In this document: positions 18,727 through 26,577 of the stretch, piece by piece
Layout of the letters: each line of letters opens with the position of its first letter
Numbering within the stretch: the stretch's first letter is position 1
Assembly: GCF_000826655.1 (NCBI RefSeq)
Contig: NZ_JXJO01000011.1
Location: forward strand, 62,001-126,000
Source: Psychroserpens damuponensis
GTDB lineage: Bacteria; Bacteroidota; Bacteroidia; Flavobacteriales; Flavobacteriaceae
Length of the DNA stretch: 64,000 nt
Direction of reading: 5' to 3'
Notes under the pieces: generated by a model
Database searches by the model: none
What the model saw: only the letters and a program-made list of their open reading frames with translations
Told to the model about the DNA's origin: nothing
Position numbers and translations under genes: made by a program

Positions 18727-21700
18727 ATGAAAACGATAAAAAACAAGCTTCTATTTGTAATTCTAATATGCCTTTTAACAAGTACTTTAACTGCTTTTAA
18801 AAGTTCAAAAACGACTCCTGCTCCAATAGAAAAAATCTATACGCAAACCGATAGACCTTTCTATTTTCCAGGAGAAACCATTTGGTTTAAATCTTATGTG
18901 GTTTTACAAGACCATACGACTTCTCATATGAGTGACATTGTACATGCACAGCTCATCTCACCAAGAGGAACTGTAGTTAATTCTTTAAAATTAGCCGTAA
19001 AAGATGGTTATGTATATGGAGATTTTAATATTGATCCTAATTGGGTTGGTGGCATTTACACCTTGAAAGTATTTACCAATTGGATGCGAAATTTTGGTGA
19101 AGATACTTTTTTTACAAAACAAATTACCATTCAAAAAGTAGTAAAACCCAACTTACTACTAAACCTAAAATTTGAGAAAGAAGGGTATGGTAAAAACTCT
19201 CAAGTGATTGCTAATTTTGAAGCAAAAGATTTAGATAATAATCCGCTATCCAATAAAGATCTCACATTTGAGGTTGCCATAAAAGGTACAAAAATAAGCA
19301 CTCAAAACCTTACTACTAATACCTTCGGAAAAGCAACACCTACATTTACATTGCCTCAAGATTTAGAGTCGTCTGATGTTGTACTAAATGTTCTCATGTC
19401 GTACAAAGGCAGTACAGAGTCTATATCTCGAGCTGTTCCTGTTGTTTTAGACACTATTGATCTTCAGTTTTTTGCTGAAAGCGGACAAATAATCGCAGGT
19501 GTCACCAATACTGTCGCTTTTAAAGCCATTAATGAGTTTGGAAAACCTGTAGACGTCAGTGGAGATATCGTTAATGGAAAAGGTCAAACAGTAGCTAAAT
19601 TCTCTAGTTTTCATGACGGTATGGGAAGCATTAATATTTCCGCAGAAAAAGGAGAGCATTACGTCGCCAAATTAAAAACACCTTTTGTGTCTACACGAAT
19701 TGTAAAGCTGCCAAACGTTCAAAATAAAGGCACACGGTTTTTAGTAACAACGCGTGATTCTAAAGCAGAAATAAAATTATTTTCTACGGAAAAAGAGCCT
19801 TTATTTTTAGAAATATCTAATGCAACAGAGGTTTTATTAGAGAAGAAAATTTCAGCAGATAAAAAATTACTAAAGATAAACACCGAAGATTTTCCCATGG
19901 GAATCACAACATTTTCTATCAAAAATTCAACAAATGATATAGTTGCCGAACGTTTGGTTTTTGTCAATGCGCACAAAGAATTAAATATTGATATTGCTTT
20001 AGACAAAACCAATTATCAAACCCGAGAAAAGGTAAAACTTAGCATCACAACAACCGATTCAAACGGAAATCCATTACCTTCAAATCTATCTATTGCTGTG
20101 GCAGATAACAAACTACTATCCTTTGCAGATGATAAACAAGATCATATATTATCATATTTATTAATGTCTTCACAACTTAAAGGGAAAATTCATAAACCTA
20201 GTTTTTACTTTAATCCTGACGACAAAAAATCGGCCCAAGCCTTAGATTATGTAATGCTCACTCATGGTTGGAGAAGTCATTTAAAATATCAAAAAGTAGA
20301 TTTAAAAACGGCTCAATTTGCACCAGAACAACACAATAACCAAACTGGTGTTATTGTAGACAAAAAAGGAAACCCAACTACAGCTCACCTTTTATTAATG
20401 GATCAATCTGGCAATAAAGTGTTAGTATTTGATACTAAAGATGATGGATCGTTTTCATTCAAATTTGGAGATGAACGTTCACTCATTTTATTGGCTTATC
20501 GTGATGATGGTGAAACGGTTACCATTAGAACAAATACGCTAAAAAAAGGACAGTTAGCAAGACAAGTAAATGTTCAAAATAAAAGAACTATAAAAAAGAC
20601 CGAAGCATTTATAACCAAGGATAAATCACCTAGAGCAAGTGTTGAAGAAAAAGTAGCTGTGGCTTCAATAGACATGGAAGAGGATTTATCTGAATTAGAA
20701 TCGGTAGTCATTACAGGATATGCTGGCAGTGTTAATAGTAGTAGAGTAACAAGCTCTGTAGTCACAGTTAGTAGTGAGAGTATTCAAAATGTACCTGTTC
20801 ATACAATAGATCAATTATTACAAGGTCAAGTTGCAGGTGTACAAGTAACCAACGGTTCTGGACAACCAGGACAAAGTGCAACTATTGTTATAAGAGGTAG
20901 AAATAATCTAAATGGCGATACAGAGCCTTTGTTTATTGTTGATGGCGTTCCTGTAGATCAATCTACATTTAGAACCTTAAACTCATCAAATATTAAATCT
21001 ATGTCTGTTATAAAAGATGCTGCAGCTACTGCAATTTATGGAAATAGAGGAAGTGGAGGCGTTATTGTTATCTCAACAAACAACAGTTATTATATTAATA
21101 ATAATGGCAAGAAAAAACTCAATAATGCTAAATACAACAATTATGCTATTGAAGGTTTTTATTATAGAGCTCCTATTGGTATCTATGAGCCAAGACAGTT
21201 TTATATGCCAAAATATGTAGCTAATGATGTACCACAAGAGCGTACAGATTTTAGACAAACCATCTATTGGAATCCTGTAGTACAAACCGATGAAAATGGA
21301 AAGGCAGAACTAGAATTTTATAATAACGATGCCATTACCTCTTTTAAAATTTCTGCGGAAGGCATAAGCTATAATGGTAATTTAGGACGCGAACAGGAAA
21401 CTTACGCTACCAAAAAATTATTAAATGTAGATTTTAAAGCTCCAAATTATATGGTGTTAGAAGACACTGTTAGTCTTCCGGTTACAATTACCAATGAAAC
21501 TTCAGAAGCTATAGAAGCAGATTTAGAAATGTCATTACCCGAACATTTAAAACTTGCCGAAGGTTTTGACAAAAAAGTGCGTATTGAAGCACATAGCTCT
21601 ATATTAAAACCCATTTGTGTGATCCCAATTAAAACGGCCAAGACGACCACAATAGATATTTCAGTAAGCTCAAAAAATCATAATGATGTAATTAAAAAAG

Positions 21701-23310
21701 AAGTGACTGTATTAAGTCCGTATTTTCCATCAGAAACCTCCATTTCAGGATCAAAATCAAAAGCCGTAACATTTGATATTAATAGTGTTGTTGCTGGTAG
21801 TCTTCATGCTGAGTTTAATATTTATACAGATGTTGTTGGTGATGTTATGGATGGGATTGAATCTCTAATTAGAGCGCCACATGGTTGTTTTGAGCAAACC
21901 TCATCATCAACATACCCAAATATTATGGTGCTCCAATATCTTAAAGAATCTGGAAAAAGCAATCCGGAAATTGAAGCTAAAGCACTGGATTTTATTAAAA
22001 AAGGTTATAAACGTCTTATTAGCTTTGAAACTGCAAAAAACGGATTTGAATGGTTTGGAAACACACCTCCTCACGAAACCTTAACTGCTTACGGAGTTTT
22101 AGAATTCACAGAAATGAAAAGGGTTTATGATGGTGTTGACCAAAAAATGATTGATAGAACCGTTGATTGGCTCATGAGCAGAAAAGATAGTAAAGGCGGG
22201 TTTTTAAAAAGTAAAAGAGGCTATGATAGTTTTGCGAGCTCACCTGTTGACGTTGCCAATGCATATATCGTGTATGCCATTAGCGAGTCTGGTGTAGCTG
22301 CAAACATCAATTTAGAATATGAAACAGCTTTTAAAGATGCTTTAAAAACTAAGGATACTTACAAAATGGCAATGCTCACTTTAGCGAGTTACAATTTGGG
22401 TAAAACTAAAAATGCGCAACTCCTATTAAAAGAACTTAAACAAGCGATTTCTAATTTCGATTTCGAGAACCTTCCTGTAGAGCAAACTATTACAAGGTCC
22501 TACGGAAATGCTAAAAATATTGAAACTACAGCTTTTACAGTACTCGCTTTATTACGAGAAAACAAAATAGATCATACGTTAATCGCTAAAGGTATAGACC
22601 ATATAGTTAGTAAAAGAAGTCATAATCGATTTGGATCTACACAGTCTACAGCCATGGCTTTAAAAGCATTAATTGCATACACAGAACAGCAAAAAAAGAT
22701 GATGATTACAGACAATGATTCCGTAGAAATAAACATTAATGGTACTTCATTTACATCTAAACTAAAAATGACGAATAACGGTAAAATTACAATCGATGGT
22801 TTAGGCACTTACATAAAACAAGGTTCACAAAACGTAGCCATTACATTTAATAATGAAAACACAACGTTCCCTTATAGTTTAGTTATTGGTTGGGATAGTT
22901 ACACACCAGATTCGGCAAAAGAGAAGTTTCTAGATTTAAAAACAAGTATTGCAGAGACTAATTATAAAGTAGGAGATAATGTGAGCATGACTATAGATGT
23001 CACTAATTTAAAATATGACGGATTAGGGATGGTCACATCAATTATTGGAATTCCCTCAGGAACCACAGCGCAACCTTGGCAACTAAAAACCCTTTTAGAG
23101 CAAGAAAAAGTAGCTTACTATGAAATTTTTGATAACTACTTAGTTTTGTATTGGAGATCATTTGCTGCGAAAGAAACAAAAACGATTCGATTAGATCTTA
23201 AAGCAGATATTGCTGGCACTTATAAAGCTCCTGCAAGTACAGTGTATCCGTATTATGGCGACGAATTTAAAACCTGGATTACAGGAAACACAATTGACAT
23301 TTTGAATTAA
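18727..23310 (+). CDS. Thioester alpha-2-macroglobulin-like protein with embedded SusC-type plug domain
   Basis: A secreted 1527-residue protein. Signal peptide ~1-23, no lipobox. Residues ~34-540 are macroglobulin (MG) domains beginning IEKIYTQTDRPFYFPGETIW. Residues ~541-640 form a regulatory-like beta domain (GVIVDKKGNPTTAHLL). Residues ~655-790 are a TonB-receptor plug of SusC type: LESVVITGYAG, TIDQLLQGQVAGVQVTNGSG, IVIRGRNNLNG, PLFIVDGVPVD, MSVIKDAAATAIYGNRGS, GGVIVIST. The A2M domain follows (TIYWNPVVQTDENGKAEL, ~843). The thioester site is C1054-F-E-Q1057, then a helical thioester domain and a C-terminal receptor-like beta domain. Bacterial A2Ms trap proteases covalently through the Cys-Gln thioester. 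The plug is in frame and uninterrupted. It starts 4 bases after the plug-less barrel gene, so the two are almost surely one operon. Confidence 0.9.
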   Translation: MKTIKNKLLFVILICLLTSTLTAFKSSKTTPAPIEKIYTQTDRPFYFPGETIWFKSYVVLQDHTTSHMSDIVHAQLISPRGTVVNSLKLAVKDGYVYGDFNIDPNWVGGIYTLKVFTNWMRNFGEDTFFTKQITIQKVVKPNLLLNLKFEKEGYGKNSQVIANFEAKDLDNNPLSNKDLTFEVAIKGTKISTQNLTTNTFGKATPTFTLPQDLESSDVVLNVLMSYKGSTESISRAVPVVLDTIDLQFFAESGQIIAGVTNTVAFKAINEFGKPVDVSGDIVNGKGQTVAKFSSFHDGMGSINISAEKGEHYVAKLKTPFVSTRIVKLPNVQNKGTRFLVTTRDSKAEIKLFSTEKEPLFLEISNATEVLLEKKISADKKLLKINTEDFPMGITTFSIKNSTNDIVAERLVFVNAHKELNIDIALDKTNYQTREKVKLSITTTDSNGNPLPSNLSIAVADNKLLSFADDKQDHILSYLLMSSQLKGKIHKPSFYFNPDDKKSAQALDYVMLTHGWRSHLKYQKVDLKTAQFAPEQHNNQTGVIVDKKGNPTTAHLLLMDQSGNKVLVFDTKDDGSFSFKFGDERSLILLAYRDDGETVTIRTNTLKKGQLARQVNVQNKRTIKKTEAFITKDKSPRASVEEKVAVASIDMEEDLSELESVVITGYAGSVNSSRVTSSVVTVSSESIQNVPVHTIDQLLQGQVAGVQVTNGSGQPGQSATIVIRGRNNLNGDTEPLFIVDGVPVDQSTFRTLNSSNIKSMSVIKDAAATAIYGNRGSGGVIVISTNNSYYINNNGKKKLNNAKYNNYAIEGFYYRAPIGIYEPRQFYMPKYVANDVPQERTDFRQTIYWNPVVQTDENGKAELEFYNNDAITSFKISAEGISYNGNLGREQETYATKKLLNVDFKAPNYMVLEDTVSLPVTITNETSEAIEADLEMSLPEHLKLAEGFDKKVRIEAHSSILKPICVIPIKTAKTTTIDISVSSKNHNDVIKKEVTVLSPYFPSETSISGSKSKAVTFDINSVVAGSLHAEFNIYTDVVGDVMDGIESLIRAPHGCFEQTSSSTYPNIMVLQYLKESGKSNPEIEAKALDFIKKGYKRLISFETAKNGFEWFGNTPPHETLTAYGVLEFTEMKRVYDGVDQKMIDRTVDWLMSRKDSKGGFLKSKRGYDSFASSPVDVANAYIVYAISESGVAANINLEYETAFKDALKTKDTYKMAMLTLASYNLGKTKNAQLLLKELKQAISNFDFENLPVEQTITRSYGNAKNIETTAFTVLALLRENKIDHTLIAKGIDHIVSKRSHNRFGSTQSTAMALKALIAYTEQQKKMMITDNDSVEININGTSFTSKLKMTNNGKITIDGLGTYIKQGSQNVAITFNNENTTFPYSLVIGWDSYTPDSAKEKFLDLKTSIAETNYKVGDNVSMTIDVTNLKYDGLGMVTSIIGIPSGTTAQPWQLKTLLEQEKVAYYEIFDNYLVLYWRSFAAKETKTIRLDLKADIAGTYKAPASTVYPYYGDEFKTWITGNTIDILN

Positions 23311-23338
23311 TGGTTGGTTGATTTTTAATTGTGTTTTG

Positions 23339-23381
23339 AAACCTCTTCATTTTCGTTACTTCGGAAATGGGAGGTTTTTTT
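23339..23381 (+). terminator. Terminator after the macroglobulin gene
   Basis: AAACCTC at 23339-23345 pairs with GAGGTTT at 23371-23377, with an imperfect inner stem (TTCATTTT against AAATGG), then a run of T. The loop contains TTCGGAA. Confidence 0.65.
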
Positions 23382-23750
23382 GGTTAAAATGACTTTTTTA
23401 ATATTACACTTTCTATTAATTCTGGCATAAAATTTCTCTAAACACTTGATAACACTATCATAAAAAATAATTAGTGTAATTGTGTCCCTTAAAATCACGC
23501 TAAAATGTTAAAATTCATTGTAATAAACTAAAAATTATACTTCTAAAAATCAACTATTTACAATGTCCTTTTCTGGTTAAATTTCTTCATTTATGTTTGC
23601 TCAACAAAATCTAAAACAATTTTTGTATTAAACCATATCACGAAAAATATGATTGATTGGTTTTAGATTAGCCGAAACGATTTATTATGGAATTTGGGGA
23701 AATAGTTATGATAACTCAAAAATTAAAACCCTTGGTTATTATAAAAATAT

Positions 23751-23778
23751 AGATTCTTCGCTACGCTCTAAATGACAT
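23751..23778. repeat. Short dispersed repeat relative (CTTCGCTACGCTC type)
   Basis: GATTCTTCGCTACGCTCTAAATGACA resembles the reverse orientation of the GTCATTGCGAGCGAAG element seen at 11653. It is likely a degenerate copy of the same intergenic family. Confidence 0.45.
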
Positions 23779-23792
23779 TAGTCAAATTCAAG

Positions 23793-24365
23793 CTATAAAA
23801 TCGTGTGAACTGTTCTTTTCAACTCAGGTAAAACCTCATCCTCAAACCAAGGATTCTTAGTCAACCAAAATCGATTTCTTGGGCTAGGGTGTGGTAGTGT
23901 AAAATATTGAGGTAAGTAGTCTTTATAATTAGCAACCGTTTCTGTTAATGTGCGTTTGGCTTGGTCTTTTAAATAATACTTTTGTGCGTACATCCCAATT
24001 AAAATCACCAACTCTACATTTTGCATTTCATTAAATAAAGGTTGATGCCATTGAGGTGCACATTCTTTTCGAGGTGGTAAATCACCACTTTTTCCTTTTC
24101 CTGGATAACAAAAACCCATAGGTATGATGGCAAATTTTGTTTCGTCATAAAAATCCTCATCTGTGACGTTTAACCATTTACGTAATTGTTTACCACTTGC
24201 ATCATCCCAAGGAATTCCCGAAGCATGCACTTTGGTTCCTGGTGCTTGACCAATAATCATAATTTTAGAATCGGGATGACCTGTTGCAATAGGTCGTGGA
24301 CCCAGCGGTAAATGCGCTTCGCAAATATGGCATTGCCTTATGTCATGCAATACATCTTTCATCAT
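23793..24365 (-). CDS. Uracil-DNA glycosylase family protein
   Basis: A 190-residue protein of the UDG superfamily. Motif 1, IIGQAPGTKVHASG, forms the uracil-binding loop, and the DNA-intercalation loop is seen as LPHPSPRNR. The segment IPWDDASGKQLRKWL is typical of the COG1573-like group conserved in many bacteria. An N-terminal CHICEAHLP has two cysteines, but the four-Cys Fe-S set of family 4/5 enzymes is not evident. The likely role is excision of deaminated bases, but the subfamily's exact activity is unproven. It lies 3 bases downstream of the flavoprotein gene on the same strand, so they probably share a transcript. Confidence 0.8.
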   Translation of the reverse strand: MMKDVLHDIRQCHICEAHLPLGPRPIATGHPDSKIMIIGQAPGTKVHASGIPWDDASGKQLRKWLNVTDEDFYDETKFAIIPMGFCYPGKGKSGDLPPRKECAPQWHQPLFNEMQNVELVILIGMYAQKYYLKDQAKRTLTETVANYKDYLPQYFTLPHPSPRNRFWLTKNPWFEDEVLPELKRTVHTIL

Positions 24366-24368
24366 AAG

Positions 24369-25730
24369 TTAGTCATCATTTTTCATCATGCTTTTTAGAT
24401 CATTGCTTTGAGATGGATAGGTAAATATCATCTTTTTAAAAGCATCAACTGTCATGTTATTATTCATGGCAGTGGTTAAAACATTAATAGTTTCGTTGGC
24501 CTGAGAACTTAATACATGTGCACCAACAATTTTATTTGTGCGCTCATTTACCAAAATTTTATAAGCATAAGCCTCTGCATTTTCCTTTTTTGCATTGTAC
24601 CAATTTGACGCATCACCTTTATAAACCCTTACAGTTTTATATCGTTTTTTAGCCTCCTCTTCCGAATAACCAACCATTGCCATTTGTGGATGCGTAAATA
24701 CAACTGATGGTACTAACGGATCTTTAAATTCTTTCGCATTTCCGAAGCAAATATTATGACCAACAATATAACCTTGCAAACCAGAAAGTGGTGTTAAAGG
24801 CAACGATTTACTAGATACATCTCCACATGCATACACATTTTTATGACTTGTACTTTGTAAAAAATCATTGACAAGTATACCAGAACCGTCTGCATTAATT
24901 TTTGCTTTATCTAAATCTAAAAGTGCAGTTGCAGGTACACGACCAGACGTATTAAAAATCATTCTAGATGTTATAGTTTTGGTTTTATTTTTATGAGTAA
25001 AAGTGACACGATGGTTCTTTTTTAATTTTTCTACGGAAATCGTCTCGGCATTAAACTTAAAGTTAACACCATTTTTGGTTAAGCTTTTAACCAGCTTATT
25101 GACCAAAAAGGAATCAAATTGACTTAAAGCTTGATCACCATGTTCTAAAATAGTGACGTTACAACCCAAGGTTGATAACATAAAAGCAAACTCCATCCCA
25201 ACATATCCTGAACCTATAAATGTTGCCGACTTCGGGATTTTTTTCAAATTTAATATATCATCACTAGTCTTTAAAAACTCAGCACCTTTAAAAGTTAAAG
25301 TTCGTGGCACAAAACCGGTAGCAATCACAAATGTATCTGCTACAATGCGCTTGCCTTCAACCATGATCTCTGTGTCGCTAATAAATTTTGGAGATTGGTG
25401 ATACAAGTCTATCCCTAACTTTAAAAGGTCTTTTTCTGTAGACTTTGGCACCTTATCTGTAAATGTAGATTTAAAATTCTGTACAGTGTCCCAATCAATT
25501 TTTGGTAGTTTTTTAATACCCAATGTACTAAGTTGCTTTGTGTGTTGTAGCACATTTGCAAATTGAATCATTACTTTTTTGGGATCACAACCTCTAATAG
25601 CGCACGTACCTCCAAATGCTCTATTATCTGAAATTGCAACAGAGAGTCCTTCTTGTGCACATGTTTTGGCAGCTGTTTGTCCTGCGATGCCGCTCCCAAT
25701 TATAAATACGTCGTAATGTGTTTTTTCCAT
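24369..25730 (-). CDS. Pyridine nucleotide-disulfide oxidoreductase (glutathione reductase-like)
   Basis: A 453-residue class I flavoprotein. FAD binding is at FIIGSGIAGQTAAK. The redox-active CX4C is C43/C48 in GGTCAIRGCDPKK. The NAD(P) fold is at ATFIGSGYVGMEFAFML, and the second FAD motif at VYACGDVSS. VFTHPQMAMVGYSEEEA leads into the dimer interface domain. Unusually, the C-terminal catalytic HPxxxE motif is replaced by TYPSQSND, so the His/Glu acid-base pair of glutathione or lipoamide reductases is absent. It may thus be an oxidoreductase with a different electron acceptor. It sits in the same strand run as the UDG-like gene and rsmI. Confidence 0.83.
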   Translation of the reverse strand: MEKTHYDVFIIGSGIAGQTAAKTCAQEGLSVAISDNRAFGGTCAIRGCDPKKVMIQFANVLQHTKQLSTLGIKKLPKIDWDTVQNFKSTFTDKVPKSTEKDLLKLGIDLYHQSPKFISDTEIMVEGKRIVADTFVIATGFVPRTLTFKGAEFLKTSDDILNLKKIPKSATFIGSGYVGMEFAFMLSTLGCNVTILEHGDQALSQFDSFLVNKLVKSLTKNGVNFKFNAETISVEKLKKNHRVTFTHKNKTKTITSRMIFNTSGRVPATALLDLDKAKINADGSGILVNDFLQSTSHKNVYACGDVSSKSLPLTPLSGLQGYIVGHNICFGNAKEFKDPLVPSVVFTHPQMAMVGYSEEEAKKRYKTVRVYKGDASNWYNAKKENAEAYAYKILVNERTNKIVGAHVLSSQANETINVLTTAMNNNMTVDAFKKMIFTYPSQSNDLKSMMKNDD

Positions 25731-25811
25731 GGTTTTTATTTAGTCATGAAAATTACTCAAATAAAGCACCAAAACGTATTGCAAATACTTTAAAAGTTAG
25801 CCCAAATACTA

Positions 25812-26483
25812 TTATTTATTACCTCCAACAATAATCACAATTTCACCTTTTGGTGGTTTATTGGTATAATGTGCTAATACTTCTTTTGCAGTTCCTCTAA
25901 TGGTTTCTTCGTATAATTTTGTCAATTCTCGAGAGACAGATACTGGTCGTTCTTCTCCAAAATACTCACAAAAGTTGGTGAGTGTTTTTATTAATTTATG
26001 CGGACTTTCATAAAAGATAATAGTTCTTGTTTCTTCGGCAAGTAGTTTTAATCGTGTTTGTCGTCCCTTTTTTACAGGTAAAAACCCTTCAAACACAAAC
26101 TTATCGTTTGGCAATCCAGAATTTACTAACGCAGGAACAAAAGCCGTAGCTCCTGGTAAACAATCGACTTCAATATGGTGTTCAACACATGCTCTGGTTA
26201 ATAAAAAACCAGGATCTGAAATTGCTGGAGTTCCTGCATCACTAATGAGTGCAATTGCAATTCCGCTTTTTAGTTTTTGCACCAAATTATCTACCATTTT
26301 ATGCTCGTTGTGCATGTGATGGCTTTGCATTTGTGTAGTAATCTCGTAATGTTTCAAAAGTTTTCCAGAGGTACGTGTGTCTTCCGCTAAAATTAAATCG
26401 ACGTCTTTTAAAACATCAACAGCACGAAAAGTCATGTCTTTTAAATTTCCGATAGGTGTTGGTACAATAAAAAGTTTGCTCAT
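25812..26483 (-). CDS. rsmI: 16S rRNA (cytidine(1402)-2'-O)-methyltransferase RsmI
   Basis: A 223-residue SAM-dependent methyltransferase of the tetrapyrrole-methylase fold. The start SKLFIVPTPIGNLKDMTFRA is the hallmark of RsmI. ILAEDTRTS, LISDAGTPAISDPG and CLPGATAFVPALVNSGLP follow, with the tail RELTKLYEETIRGTA. It 2'-O-methylates C1402 in the decoding centre. Length is somewhat short (E. coli ~286), as is usual in Bacteroidota, where the C-terminal helical extension is reduced. It diverges from the large T9SS cargo gene. Confidence 0.96.
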   Translation of the reverse strand: MSKLFIVPTPIGNLKDMTFRAVDVLKDVDLILAEDTRTSGKLLKHYEITTQMQSHHMHNEHKMVDNLVQKLKSGIAIALISDAGTPAISDPGFLLTRACVEHHIEVDCLPGATAFVPALVNSGLPNDKFVFEGFLPVKKGRQTRLKLLAEETRTIIFYESPHKLIKTLTNFCEYFGEERPVSVSRELTKLYEETIRGTAKEVLAHYTNKPPKGEIVIIVGGNK

Positions 26484-26577
26484 TGGTAAGAAAATTTCAA
26501 TTCAAATTTACAATGTTTTCAATTATTTGACGCAATCATTACATTTTTTTAGCATCTTTATAGAAACTATCCGCTTT

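Larger units (their letters stand above)
23311..23792. other. Intergenic region after the macroglobulin gene
   Basis: 482 bases between two converging genes. It holds a terminator at 23339-23381 and a dispersed repeat relative at 23751-23778. The rest is AT-rich with no convincing gene; the longest open stretch (23653-23775, TTG start) ends inside the repeat and was not called. Confidence 0.7.

Noticed and set aside
20680-21090. Possibility that the plug inside the macroglobulin is an assembly chimera
   Set aside because: The frame runs unbroken on both sides and the flanking MG and A2M domains are continuous. The upstream barrel lacks exactly this domain, so real biology is the simpler reading.
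23653-23775. 40-codon TTG-start ORF in the gap after the macroglobulin gene
   Set aside because: It ends inside a dispersed repeat and shows no recognisable protein; probably chance.
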